64,000 bases of DNA from Photobacterium piscicola (GTDB lineage Bacteria; Pseudomonadota; Gammaproteobacteria; Enterobacterales; Vibrionaceae): positions 55,304 to 119,303 of the forward strand of contig NZ_FUZI01000008.1 in assembly GCF_900166965.1 (NCBI RefSeq), read 5' to 3'. The position numbers were made by a program, and so were the translations under genes. The notes under the pieces were generated by a model, which saw only the letters and a program-made list of their open reading frames with translations, made no database searches and was not told where the DNA came from. Positions 30,810 to 39,557 of this stretch are shown here, piece after piece (the stretch's first letter is position 1; every line of letters starts with the position of its first letter).

Positions 30810-31694
30810 ATGCCTTGGATTCAAATTAAACTGAACGCTACTGCAGAGAATGCAGAAGCAATTGGCGACATGCTAATGGAAGAGACTGGTGCTCTATCTG
30901 CCACTTTCCTTGACGCACAAGACACGCCAGTTTTCGAGCCAATGCCAGGCGAAACCCGCCTATGGGGCGATACTGATGTGATTGGTTTGTATGATGCTGA
31001 AGCCGACATGGATTTCGTGCTGAACATGCTAAAAAACAGCCCACTTATTGCTGATGATTTTGCATATAAAATCGAGCAGTTAGAAGATAAAGATTGGGAA
31101 CGTGAATGGATGGATAACTTCCACCCAATGCGTTTTGGTCGTCGTTTATGGATCTGTCCAAGCTGGCGTGAAGCACCAGAACCAGAAGCCGTTAATGTAC
31201 TGTTAGACCCAGGTTTAGCATTTGGTACAGGTACTCACCCAACCACATCATTGTGTCTTGAGTGGCTAGACGGTCAAGATCTAACCGGTAAAACCATCAT
31301 CGATTTTGGTTGTGGTTCTGGTATTTTAGCCATTGCCGCACTGAAATTAGGCGCTGCAAAAGTGATTGGTATTGATATCGATCCACAAGCTATTTTAGCC
31401 TCTCGTGATAATGCTGAACGCAATGGTGTTTCAGATAATCTAGAGCTATATCTGCCACAAGATCAACCACAAGGTATTCAAGCCGATGTGGTAGTTGCTA
31501 ACATTCTAGCCGGCCCATTGCGTGAATTATCACCAGTGATTAAGAGCTTGGTAAAAAATGGTGGTGACCTAGCAATTTCAGGTGTGCTTGAAAGCCAAGC
31601 TGAAGATGTTGCAACTTACTACAGCGATGAAATCACATTAGATCCAGTAATGGCACGCGAAGAGTGGTGTCGTATCTCGGGTCATAAAGCATAA
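30810..31694 (+). CDS. prmA: ribosomal protein L11 methyltransferase
   Basis: Trimethylates L11 (RplK, encoded at 61987 in this window). 294 aa: N-terminal substrate-recognition domain (MPWIQIKLN, 1-55) and Rossmann methyltransferase with [42 protein letters not shown] (SAM loop) and [11 protein letters not shown]. Position before dusB-fis is conserved in gammaproteobacteria. Confidence 0.96.
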   Translation: MPWIQIKLNATAENAEAIGDMLMEETGALSATFLDAQDTPVFEPMPGETRLWGDTDVIGLYDAEADMDFVLNMLKNSPLIADDFAYKIEQLEDKDWEREWMDNFHPMRFGRRLWICPSWREAPEPEAVNVLLDPGLAFGTGTHPTTSLCLEWLDGQDLTGKTIIDFGCGSGILAIAALKLGAAKVIGIDIDPQAILASRDNAERNGVSDNLELYLPQDQPQGIQADVVVANILAGPLRELSPVIKSLVKNGGDLAISGVLESQAEDVATYYSDEITLDPVMAREEWCRISGHKA

Positions 31695-31806
31695 AAATTA
31701 CGGTAATTGGTTGCTGCTGTTGATTATTATTAATTAATTTAACGGGTCAATTGATTGAAAATCATGCGATTTTGACAAACAAAATCATCATGCTCAATTA
31801 TTGGCC

Positions 31807-31842
31807 TTTTCAGCAGCGTAAAAAATGCGTAAAATGCGCGCC
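31807..31842 (+). promoter_or_regulatory. dusB-fis promoter with GC-rich discriminator
   Basis: TTTTCA, 17 bp, TAAAAT (31830-31835) followed at once by GCGCGCCC. A GC discriminator of this kind is typical of stringently controlled growth-rate promoters such as E. coli fis. The expected start near 31842 lies just ahead of the TTG start of dusB. Confidence 0.6.
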
Positions 31843-31870
31843 CTTACTGGCACAGTCAGGTAGAGACATT

Positions 31871-32836
31871 TTGCATATCGGTCCATATCAACTTAAAAAC
31901 CAACTGATAGTCGCGCCAATGGCGGGTGTGACCGATCGGCCATTTCGTGAATTATGCCTTCGCTACGGTGCAGGCATGGCTGTTAGCGAGATGATGTCGT
32001 CGAATCCAGATCTCTGGAAAACGTCTAAATCGCTCAATCGTATGGTTCATGAAGGTGAATCAGGGATTCGCTCGGTTCAGATAGCAGGGGCTGATCCAAA
32101 ATTGATGGCCGAAGCTGCGCAATTCAGTGTTGAGAACGGTGCGCAAATCATCGATATCAACATGGGATGCCCAGCCAAGAAAGTAAATAAACGATTAGCA
32201 GGTTCTGCGCTATTGCAGTATCCCAATCTTATCGAAGATATTCTTCGTACAGTCGTGGACGCAGTAGATGTTCCCGTGACGCTTAAAACCCGTACCGGTT
32301 GGGATCTGGACAACAGGAACTGTGTCAACATAGCCAAACTCGCCGAACAATGCGGCATACAAGCCCTCGCCCTTCATGGACGTACCAAAGCTTGTATGTA
32401 CAAAGGTGAAGCGGAATATGACTACATTAGAGCGGTGAAACAAGCCATCTCGATCCCAGTTATCGCTAACGGTGATATCGATAGCCCGGAGAAAGCACGC
32501 TTTGTACTCGATTATACGGGTGCCGATGCTCTGATGATTGGCCGACCTGCACAAGGAAAGCCGTGGATTTTTAGAGAAATCCATCATTACTTAACAACCG
32601 GTGAACACCTCGCTGCGCCGTCAATTGATGAAGTTAGCGAAATTATGTTGGGGCATGTTAAGGCACTTCACCAATTTTATGGTGATTACCTAGGATTACG
32701 CATTGCACGTAAACACGTGTCTTGGTACTTGAAAGAACATGCACCTGCAGGTGATTTCCGCCGGACCTTCAACGCACTCGAGAATGCTCAACAGCAAATC
32801 GATGCGCTGCAAGGCTACTTCGAAAACGTTGCATAA
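31871..32836 (+). CDS. dusB: tRNA-dihydrouridine synthase B
   Basis: FMN enzyme reducing uridine in the D-loop of tRNA. I start at TTG 31871 behind CAGGTAGAGACATT: this gives 321 aa and aligns with E. coli DusB, and the ATG at 31751 lies upstream of the likely promoter. Seen: [15 protein letters not shown] loop, catalytic Cys100 in [35 protein letters not shown] and [12 protein letters not shown]. It is cotranscribed with fis 23 bp downstream. Confidence 0.95.
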   Translation: MHIGPYQLKNQLIVAPMAGVTDRPFRELCLRYGAGMAVSEMMSSNPDLWKTSKSLNRMVHEGESGIRSVQIAGADPKLMAEAAQFSVENGAQIIDINMGCPAKKVNKRLAGSALLQYPNLIEDILRTVVDAVDVPVTLKTRTGWDLDNRNCVNIAKLAEQCGIQALALHGRTKACMYKGEAEYDYIRAVKQAISIPVIANGDIDSPEKARFVLDYTGADALMIGRPAQGKPWIFREIHHYLTTGEHLAAPSIDEVSEIMLGHVKALHQFYGDYLGLRIARKHVSWYLKEHAPAGDFRRTFNALENAQQQIDALQGYFENVA

Positions 32837-32859
32837 ATACTAGAAGAGCTTACAGAATT

Positions 32860-33156
32860 ATGTTCGAACAAAATCTGACTTCCGAAGCGTTAACAGTAAC
32901 AACTGTAACTTCACAAGACCAAATCACACAGAAACCATTACGTGATTCAGTGAAGGCATCCCTTAAAAACTACCTTGCTCAATTAAATGGTCAGGAAGTC
33001 GACGATCTGTACGAGCTTGTGCTTGCAGAAGTTGAACAACCACTACTAGACACTATCATGCAATACACTCGTGGTAACCAAACACGTGCTGCAACCATGA
33101 TGGGTATCAACCGTGGTACGCTACGTAAGAAACTAAAGAAATACGGCATGAACTAA
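32860..33156 (+). CDS. fis: nucleoid protein Fis
   Basis: Homodimeric DNA-bending factor for rRNA promoters, recombination and growth-phase control. 98 aa, with the C-terminal HTH ([26 protein letters not shown]) nearly invariant in the family, plus the dimer helices and the N-terminal beta arms. Operon dusB-fis as in E. coli. Confidence 0.98.
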   Translation: MFEQNLTSEALTVTTVTSQDQITQKPLRDSVKASLKNYLAQLNGQEVDDLYELVLAEVEQPLLDTIMQYTRGNQTRAATMMGINRGTLRKKLKKYGMN

Positions 33157-33177
33157 ACCACACTGGTTTAATGATTG

Positions 33178-33218
33178 TAAAAAAGCCCATTTCATCGTGA
33201 TGATGAAATGGGCTTTTT
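33178..33218. terminator. dusB-fis terminator
   Basis: 14-bp stem AAGCCCATTTCATC / GATGAAATGGGCTT with A- and T-runs; may also end the minus-strand gene at 33256. Confidence 0.93.
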
Positions 33219-33255
33219 CATTATAGAAGGAAAAACACACTAGCTATATTTAATT

Positions 33256-33393
33256 TCAATACGCATATTTGAAAAATTTCTGCACATAATCACATTGGCG
33301 ACACTGAACAATACGTCGAATAAAAAGGCGCTGGTAAAATTTGCGGTGTATTCTTTCAATATCATATGATTGACAGTTATTGCATTGACTCAC
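33256..33393 (-). CDS. 45-aa CxxC/CxxC zinc-ribbon microprotein, copy 1
   Basis: GTG start with AAAGGGG five bases upstream. The 45 residues contain C4xxC7 and C31xxC34, a likely single zinc ribbon, with a basic centre (HRKFYQRLFIRR) and aromatic C-terminus (FFKYAY). It is about 56% identical (25 of 45 positions by eye) to the protein of the next gene at 33660, which supports both being real. The basic stretch could bind nucleic acid, but no function is known to me. Confidence 0.7.
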   Translation of the reverse strand: MSQCNNCQSYDIERIHRKFYQRLFIRRIVQCRQCDYVQKFFKYAY

Positions 33394-33659
33394 ATTCACC
33401 CCTTTAACATCACAATATACAACGTAAAGCATACTTCAAATACACTCAAAGTAAAACAAGTTGCATAATAATAGCGGTGTTGTTTGGTGCAAATAATGCC
33501 ATTTAATCATCAATAGAGCGTTAAGCCCCTCTCGACATTAACATTTATTTTTATCATTTGATAAAAACGCCATTCATATAAATAAAATGATCCCTGTACA
33601 ACAGCGATTTATAACAATAAAAAATGCGCATACGGCTTAAAATATATCAGGCTCAAAAT

Positions 33660-33815
33660 TTAGTTATCTGATTTATTTAAAAACGTATACTTAAAGTCTT
33701 TATGGATATGACCGCATTCATTACAAATGGTGACACGTTTAATAAACAAACGTTGGAAGAATTTTCGATGTTTTCTGTCAATATCATAAGACTGACACTT
33801 ACTGCATTTGCGCAT
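33660..33815 (-). CDS. 51-aa CxxC/CxxC zinc-ribbon microprotein, copy 2
   Basis: ATG start, weak ribosome site (GTGAAG). The 51 residues have C4xxC7, CQSYDIDRKHRKFFQRLFI shared with copy 1, C31xxC34 and a short polar tail (NKSDN). The spacing of 23 residues between the cysteine pairs is identical in both. A TATAAT lies upstream on the minus strand (33851-33856). The 33394-33659 spacer shows no other gene. This looks like a tandem duplication followed by divergence. Confidence 0.7.
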   Translation of the reverse strand: MRKCSKCQSYDIDRKHRKFFQRLFIKRVTICNECGHIHKDFKYTFLNKSDN

Positions 33816-33994
33816 AATTAATCTTCACTTAGTACATAAAAGTGTGCTTAATTATATCGTACCCGCCTAAATATGTATTCATTCAAGATATAGAAGTGCG
33901 GCCAATTATACGTTATTGGCCACGCTCACTACTGCAACGTAACTTGCCTTAACAAGGCCATCGTCTCAATAACATTAAATATCAATAACAACAA

Positions 33995-35173
33995 TTAACG
34001 CTTTACCAGTTGATGTAATGCAGCGACCAGCGCTTGTACACCAATTTCCACCTTGCTACGTGGGCATCCTACATTTAAACGCACATGCCCAATTCCTTCC
34101 ACACCATAAGTATCACCACGCATAATCGCAACGCGGTACTCATTAATTAATAAATGCTGTAATGCATCCATATCAACATTAAGAGGACGCAAATCAATCC
34201 ACGCTAAATAGGTTCCTTGTGGTACTTGATAATTAAGCTCAGGAAACGCCTGTTCAAGTTGCTGTGCCACATACTGTAAGTTTGCTTGCAGATACTCTTT
34301 TAAACTCCCTAGCCATTCCTCACCTTCGTTATAGGCCGCAATATGCCCAATAACACCTAAAATAGACGGTGACGATAAACCATGTGCTGCTTTCAATTGG
34401 ATTAAATAACGCTCACAAACCACAGAATCCGCAATAAAGGCATAGGCACCAGTTAATGCAGGAATATTAAATGACTTGGAGCCTGAAGATACTAATGCCC
34501 AATTATCATCCATTGCGACTGCTGGCCATGGAATATACTCATTAAAAGCCATATCCATATGGATATCATCAGAAATGACTTTCACTTGATGAAACTGGCA
34601 GATCTGCGCCATACGACTAAGTTCAGCCCGTGTCCACACCCGCCCTGTCGGGTTTTGAGGACTACACAATAGCAAGACCTTACACTCAGCACGTGCAGCT
34701 TGCACCTCAAACTGTGGCCAATCAATCTCGTAACCACCACGATGAGTTTTCAGTAATGGACTAGTGAGCAACTGCCGTTGGTTGGCCTGAATCATATTCG
34801 CAAAGGCATCATAAGCAGGAGTATGAACTAAAATACCATCGCCAGTTTCAGTCCACTGCTGTACCAGCTGCGAAATAATATAAATAACCGATGGTCCATA
34901 AACAATATGATCAGGATTTATTTCAGTATGATAACGACGAGAAAACCATCCTGTAATAGCAGACTTAAAATCATGATGGTTCCAACGACTATAGCCAAAC
35001 ACGCCATGAGCTAACCGTGTCGTTAACGCTTGTTGAATACACGGCGCAACAGCAAAATCCATATCAGAAATCGTGAAGGGTAATAAATCATCGCTACCAA
35101 AACGATCAGCCACATAGTCCCATTGCGTACAATAAGTACCGTAGCGATTCACAGGCGTAGAAAAATCAAACAT
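33995..35173 (-). CDS. malY: MalY/PatB family PLP-dependent C-S lyase
   Basis: In E. coli MalY is a cystathionine beta-lyase that also inhibits MalT. 392 aa from ATG 35173 behind GCGAGGTTGTT. Fold type I aminotransferase features: SPQNPTGRVWTRAEL, SDDIHMD, and Lys233 in SSGSKSFNIPAL, the same number as the PLP lysine of E. coli MalY. It follows malX, with an intercistronic terminator, and the locus is completed by malI. Confidence 0.92.
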   Translation of the reverse strand: MFDFSTPVNRYGTYCTQWDYVADRFGSDDLLPFTISDMDFAVAPCIQQALTTRLAHGVFGYSRWNHHDFKSAITGWFSRRYHTEINPDHIVYGPSVIYIISQLVQQWTETGDGILVHTPAYDAFANMIQANQRQLLTSPLLKTHRGGYEIDWPQFEVQAARAECKVLLLCSPQNPTGRVWTRAELSRMAQICQFHQVKVISDDIHMDMAFNEYIPWPAVAMDDNWALVSSGSKSFNIPALTGAYAFIADSVVCERYLIQLKAAHGLSSPSILGVIGHIAAYNEGEEWLGSLKEYLQANLQYVAQQLEQAFPELNYQVPQGTYLAWIDLRPLNVDMDALQHLLINEYRVAIMRGDTYGVEGIGHVRLNVGCPRSKVEIGVQALVAALHQLVKR

Positions 35174-35204
35174 AACAACCTCGCAAGTAACCTTAAAAAA
35201 TGTC

Positions 35205-35231
35205 AAAAAAAAGCGGAGCGTTAAGCTCCGC
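35205..35231 (-). terminator. intercistronic terminator between malX and malY
   Basis: Minus strand GCGGAGC-TTAAC-GCTCCGC followed by T8, directly after the malX stop and 32 bp before malY. It should cut malY expression relative to malX. Confidence 0.88.
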
Positions 35232-35239
35232 TCGTTACG

Positions 35240-36817
35240 TTATGCGCTAACAGGTAGCAGTCCTTGAATTTCGTTTTTAACCATATGAACCTGTGGCCCA
35301 ATCACCACTTGTAAGTTATGTTCATCAAGCTTAACCACCCCTAAAGCACCATTAGCCTTTAGAACAGCATCATTGACTAAACTCATATCATTAACCGATA
35401 AGCGTAACCGCGTAATACAATTATCTAACGAGACTAAATTATCAGCCCCGCCTAATGCCGCTAAAATTATATCGCCTTTATAGCCGGTGGTTTTTTCACC
35501 CGTTACAGCAAAGGCCAATGCTGCTTCAGTTTCAACTTCACGCCCTGGCGTTTTAAGATTAAAACGCGTAATTGCAAAGCGGAACACGCTGTAATAAACC
35601 ACAAACCAAATCGCAGCAACTAACGGCACTAAATACCACTTTGTTGCCGTGCCTTGTAGCACACCAAAAATTAAGAAGTCGATGATATTACCATCAGTAT
35701 TACCAATCGTTACCCCAAGCAAGCCCATCACCATAAAGCCAACTCCAGTTAAAATCGCATGCACGACATACAACGCAGGAGCAACAAACAGGAACAAAAA
35801 TTCTAATGGCTCGGTGATACCACCAATAATACAAGCAATCACACCTGATAATAATAATGCTTTAACCTTGCTACGATTCTCAAGGCGCGCACAATGGTAC
35901 ATCGCTAAAGCTGCACCAGGTAACCCCCCTAAGAAGACAGGCATTTTACCTTGAGATAAAAAGGCAGTTGCAGAGCCAGAGAAGCCTTGAGACGTTGGAC
36001 ATGCTAGTTCTGAATAGAAAATATTCAGCGCACCACTGACCGTTTTACCACACACTTCTAACGAACCACCCGCCTCAGTAAAACGTACTAAAGCAACTAA
36101 AACATGATGCAAACCAAAAGGTAACAACAAGCGTTCACCAGTACCAAATAAGAATGGACCAAACGGACCAGCATGAGAAATCAAGTTACCAATACCAGTA
36201 ATACCCATCGCGAAATATGGCCACACCACAGGAACGACTAAACCAACCACACCCAAGACTAAAGTTGAAATGATAGGAACAAAACGCGCCCCCCCAAAGA
36301 AAGCCAATGCATCCGGCATCTTATAGGTATAAAAACGTGCATGCAGTTTAGCAACGATAATACCGACAATGACCGCTCCTAAAATACCAGTATCAATCGA
36401 TTCAACCCCAAGAATTGACTTAACCCCATACGCTTTTTCTGCCGTTGGATCGCCAATAACACCCGCAACGGTTAAATAGAAATTAATCGAAAGATTTAAT
36501 GCGGAATAACCGACAAAGCCAGCAAAAGCAGCGACGCCCTTTTCTTCTCGCGCAAGCCCCAGAGGAATCGCAACCGCAAACATAATAGGTAGATAAATAA
36601 AGGCCACTAGACCAATTTTAGTCATCCACATAAACAATAATTGCAAAATGGTGTTATCTAAAAAAGGCATGCTCTCTTTTACAGCAGCACTCGACAGTGA
36701 ACTACCGATCCCCAATAAAATACCTGAGAACGCCAATAATGCGACAGGAAGCATGAAGGTTTTGCCTAAGCTTTGGAAAAATTCCCACAGCGTCGTTTTA
36801 GGTGCAGATTTAGCCAT
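35240..36817 (-). CDS. malX: PTS maltose/glucose-type EIICB component
   Basis: Inner-membrane phosphotransferase permease. 525 aa: EIIC domain (about 12-410, ten hydrophobic segments, GIGNLISHAGPFGPFLFGTGERLLLPFGLHH and GGITEPLEFLFLF) and C-terminal EIIB with phospho-accepting Cys467 in LDNCITRLRLSV. No EIIA is attached, so it must borrow one (for example EIIA-Glc). E. coli MalX takes glucose and maltose; the true substrate is unproven. Confidence 0.93.
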   Translation of the reverse strand: MAKSAPKTTLWEFFQSLGKTFMLPVALLAFSGILLGIGSSLSSAAVKESMPFLDNTILQLLFMWMTKIGLVAFIYLPIMFAVAIPLGLAREEKGVAAFAGFVGYSALNLSINFYLTVAGVIGDPTAEKAYGVKSILGVESIDTGILGAVIVGIIVAKLHARFYTYKMPDALAFFGGARFVPIISTLVLGVVGLVVPVVWPYFAMGITGIGNLISHAGPFGPFLFGTGERLLLPFGLHHVLVALVRFTEAGGSLEVCGKTVSGALNIFYSELACPTSQGFSGSATAFLSQGKMPVFLGGLPGAALAMYHCARLENRSKVKALLLSGVIACIIGGITEPLEFLFLFVAPALYVVHAILTGVGFMVMGLLGVTIGNTDGNIIDFLIFGVLQGTATKWYLVPLVAAIWFVVYYSVFRFAITRFNLKTPGREVETEAALAFAVTGEKTTGYKGDIILAALGGADNLVSLDNCITRLRLSVNDMSLVNDAVLKANGALGVVKLDEHNLQVVIGPQVHMVKNEIQGLLPVSA

Positions 36818-36853
36818 AATAAATCACTCACTACCGATACAGTCAACGTCAAT

Positions 36854-36885
36854 AATAAAGAGGTAAATCGTTTTAGCTCTTTATT
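36854..36885. promoter_or_regulatory. 32-bp palindrome with embedded MalI-like operator in the malX leader
   Basis: AATAAAGAG-G-TAAA and its complement TTTA-G-CTCTTTATT surround TCGT, 14 bp per arm with one mismatch. The core at 36862-36877 (GGTAAATCGTTTTAGC) matches 12 of 16 positions of the MalI operator pattern. It begins 37 bp upstream of malX. Confidence 0.55.
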
Positions 36886-36953
36886 GAAAAAAAACGTCGA
36901 CAAAGATGAGCTCAAGACTTCTGCCAACGCTTTTGATAAATTACGCAATCAAT

Positions 36954-36969
36954 GATAAAACGTTTTACC
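36954..36969. promoter_or_regulatory. MalI operator
   Basis: GATAAAACGTTTTACC is one base off the perfect palindrome GATAAAACGTTTTATC bound by E. coli MalI, in the divergent malX/malI spacer 112 bp before malI. Confidence 0.8.
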
Positions 36970-37080
36970 TATTTTTATCGCTAACAAGATCACGGAAATA
37001 TAGCGCGTTAGCACCCATTTCCAAATTTGTGATCCTGTTAGAATAATCACTATCAATCTAACATTTTCAAATGCAACAAC

Positions 37081-38130
37081 ATGAATAGGAAACATTCACT
37101 TATGGCGAGTAAGACACCCAAAATAAAAATAACTGATGTCGCAGCCTATGCTGATGTATCTGTCTCTACCGTCTCATTAGTGCTCAGTAATAAAGGTCGA
37201 ATATCAACCGCAACCATTGATAAAGTGAATCAAGCTGTCGCTGATTTAGGCTATGTTCGTAATACTGCGGCGGCAAATTTACGCACATCTCACTCCAATT
37301 TGATCGGATTGGTATTAGCCGATATTACCGATCCTTTTTATACAGAGATTACCGCAGGTATTAGTGAGGTATTAGAACAACAAGGGTATTTATTATTTTT
37401 AGCGCAATCGAATCATAATCCGCAAAAACTAATCCAATGTGTACAATCGATGATTCAGCAAGGTGTCGCAGGTATCGCTTTTAGTCCTGAAAGAGAAGCA
37501 ACCGCAACGGTTATTACCATGGCACAACAAGCAGGGATCCCTGCCATCTGTTTAGCACGAGCAACAGTTAACAACGACGTTGATTATATCGCTCCAGATA
37601 ATCACCAAGCTGCTGTTATTGCCAGTCAATATTTAATTAAGCAAGGCCATCGTCATATCGCTTATGTGGGAGGATCTGGGGAGTCTTTAACGCGTGCAGA
37701 ACGCTTAGGGGGCTTTGGTAGTACATTGATCCAATATGGATTGCCATTTAAAAATGAATGGATCATTGAAGCTGGAAATCAACAATTACATGCAGCAACA
37801 ACGGTACAGCAGTTATTAACTCAGCACCCCAAAATAACCGCGATCTTGTGTCATAGTCCCACTGTCGCATTAGGGGCTATATATGGTGTCAAACGGTGCG
37901 GGAAAAGTGTTGGAAAAGATAATTATATTGATCAACAGGTCGCGATCATTAGTTTTGATGATATTGCAGAAGCCACATTAAGCCAACCATCATTGACCGT
38001 TGTAAGTTCACCCGTCAGAAATATTGGCTATCAAGCTGGTCAGCGCTTACTTATGCGAATGAAAGCAAATGATAGTGCCGTTCAGCATATAATCCTCACA
38101 CCACAACTTATCTGCCGCGATTCAGCCTAA
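37081..38130 (+). CDS. malI: LacI-family repressor MalI
   Basis: 349 aa, N-terminal HTH at about 16-40 (ITDVAAYADVSVSTVSLVLSNKGRIS) and hinge (TAAANLRTSHS), then a periplasmic-binding-like effector domain. Divergent from malXY exactly as in E. coli, with MalI-type operators in between, so it should repress malXY and itself. The start could also be ATG 37102 (MASKTPKI). Confidence 0.92.
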   Translation: MNRKHSLMASKTPKIKITDVAAYADVSVSTVSLVLSNKGRISTATIDKVNQAVADLGYVRNTAAANLRTSHSNLIGLVLADITDPFYTEITAGISEVLEQQGYLLFLAQSNHNPQKLIQCVQSMIQQGVAGIAFSPEREATATVITMAQQAGIPAICLARATVNNDVDYIAPDNHQAAVIASQYLIKQGHRHIAYVGGSGESLTRAERLGGFGSTLIQYGLPFKNEWIIEAGNQQLHAATTVQQLLTQHPKITAILCHSPTVALGAIYGVKRCGKSVGKDNYIDQQVAIISFDDIAEATLSQPSLTVVSSPVRNIGYQAGQRLLMRMKANDSAVQHIILTPQLICRDSA

Positions 38131-38144
38131 TAACCGCAACCAAT

Positions 38145-38174
38145 AAAAAAGCTTCGCCATAACGAAGCTTTTTT
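38145..38174. terminator. bidirectional terminator malI/ppnP
   Basis: A6-GCTTCG-CCATAA-CGAAGC-T6 between convergent genes. Confidence 0.93.
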
Positions 38175-38199
38175 ATTTATAATTTAGCAGCGATATACC

Positions 38200-38481
38200 T
38201 TATAGGTAATCACACAAGTAGGCAGTGGTCTTGGTCACTTTTACATGGAATGCGCTATCACCAGGCACTTCAAAATCATCACCAGCACCATAAGTTTCCC
38301 AATCAACATGACCCGGAAGTTTTACGGTAAGCTCGCCTTTTACGACAGTCATACGCTCAGGGGCCGCGGTTGAAAAAGTATATTCACCTGCTACCATCAC
38401 ACCAACACTGGCATGATCACCGGCAGATTCAAAGCCAACAGATTTCACTTGGCCATCAAAATATTCATTCACTTTTAACAT
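38200..38481 (-). CDS. ppnP: pyrimidine/purine nucleoside phosphorylase PpnP
   Basis: Small cupin (YaiE/DUF1255) that phosphorolyses several nucleosides. The 93 residues show [42 protein letters not shown] and [13 protein letters not shown], all typical. Length equals E. coli PpnP (94). Single gene. Confidence 0.92.
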   Translation of the reverse strand: MLKVNEYFDGQVKSVGFESAGDHASVGVMVAGEYTFSTAAPERMTVVKGELTVKLPGHVDWETYGAGDDFEVPGDSAFHVKVTKTTAYLCDYL

Positions 38482-38657
38482 TGAATTTCCTTATTGCTAA
38501 ACAGGTAAAGCAAATTTTAGAAGCCCTGAAACTATCACAATTTCAAATGAACCACTAACGAAAAATATTCGTCAAAAATATGACGTACTGGGCCAGTTTT
38601 CACTTGGATCTACACTAAAAAGTACTACACTGGAGCCCATCGCTATTTGTTGGAATT

Positions 38658-38864
38658 ATGACATTGAAAAAGATAACCATCGCAGCCCTTATTATAAGCA
38701 CCTTTGCTGTAGTCGGTTGTTCAAGCCAAAATAAGCAAGATCTCAAACAAGGCTTAACTGAGGTCGGTCATGCTACTCGTGATGCAACCAAAGCTACTGG
38801 TCATTTCTTTCGAGACACAACCAAAGATGTGATCAGTAATGTCAAACAAGCCACCAGCGATTAA
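38658..38864 (+). CDS. small lipoprotein, 68 aa
   Basis: Signal sequence with lipobox VVGC, Cys21 as lipidation site, then an amphipathic Lys/Thr/Asp-rich tail with repeated T(R)DATK/TKDV-like turns. No recognised domain; likely anchored to the envelope. Its stop codon shares bases TTAA with the stop of the convergent zntR (4-bp overlap). Confidence 0.75.
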   Translation: MTLKKITIAALIISTFAVVGCSSQNKQDLKQGLTEVGHATRDATKATGHFFRDTTKDVISNVKQATSD

Positions 38865-39331
38865 TGACCACATTGGCATTGCCCTGAATGACAAGGCTCA
38901 GGTTTTACTTCAGGGTTTGCCATATCATCACTGTCATTCAATGCACCAAGAATAGAACAATGGCTAGCGTCATCATTACGATGACCACAACAAGCGTCAT
39001 TGATCTTTTTTAACGCGCCACGGATCCGTTGTAGTTCAGCAATTTTACTATCCACTTCATCTAATTTAGCCTGCGTAATCGCTTTAACTTCAGCACAACT
39101 ATGTTGACTTGCTTCAAGACGAATATCCAGTAACTCACATATTTCACCGAGACTCAAACCAATCGCTTTTGCCCGTAAAATAAATTTAACCCGTGATAAG
39201 TTATCCTCACTATAGAGGCGATAACCACTGTCACTTCTACCCGCAGGTTCAATCAACCCATTCTTTTCATAAAAACGTAATGTATCACTACTGACATTAC
39301 ATAATTTTGCTAGTTGCCCTATTAAATACAT
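38861..39331 (-). CDS. zntR: MerR-family zinc-responsive regulator ZntR
   Basis: Activates the zinc exporter gene zntA (not in window) by DNA twisting on metal binding. 156 aa: HTH 1-70 (MYLIGQLAKLCNVSSDTLRFYEKNGLI), dimer helix with Cys79-type HSC motif, and metal loop CCGHRNDDASHC. It exceeds E. coli ZntR (141) and ends in an extra Cys/His tail PCHSGQCQCGH, which could hold additional metal. CadR/PbrR relatives are the alternative, but CCGH-N7-C favours ZntR. Confidence 0.88.
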   Translation of the reverse strand: MYLIGQLAKLCNVSSDTLRFYEKNGLIEPAGRSDSGYRLYSEDNLSRVKFILRAKAIGLSLGEICELLDIRLEASQHSCAEVKAITQAKLDEVDSKIAELQRIRGALKKINDACCGHRNDDASHCSILGALNDSDDMANPEVKPEPCHSGQCQCGH

Positions 39332-39378
39332 TTAAACGTCCTTTCGACTACCTCGATATTTCAGTGATCACACTCAAA

Positions 39379-39416
39379 TAGCAAACGTTTGCGCAATATC
39401 GATATTCATGTAGAAT
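39379..39416 (+). promoter_or_regulatory. purHD promoter with PurR operator
   Basis: AGCAAACGTTTGCGC fits the PurR operator ACGCAAACGTTTGCGT. Its right half supplies a -35 (TTTGCG, 39388-39393), then 17 bp and TAGAAT (39411-39416). Purine excess should therefore block initiation. Confidence 0.85.
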
Positions 39417-39473
39417 AGGCATCAGATTGATACATATCGTTTACTTATTTTTAGCTTTGCTCGATTTTAGCCG

Positions 39474-39528
39474 AGGATATTTCTCAACGCCAATCTAATC
39501 CCAGTAGATTGGTATTGAAAAATATCCT
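39474..39528 (+). promoter_or_regulatory. long interrupted hairpin in the purH leader
   Basis: Three nested stems: AGGATATTT/AAATATCCT, TCAA/TTGA and CCAATCTA/TAGATTGG, 21 bp in all, with small internal loops and a 7-nt apical loop (ATCCCAG). It lies downstream of the PurR-controlled promoter and 29 bp before the purH start; no T-run follows. Confidence 0.6.
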
Positions 39529-39557
39529 ATTCACTGTGTATTAGAGAGATGGTAGCA

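Noticed and set aside
31751..31870. Forty-residue N-terminal extension of DusB
   Set aside because: It lies upstream of and across the likely promoter and has no counterpart in the family.
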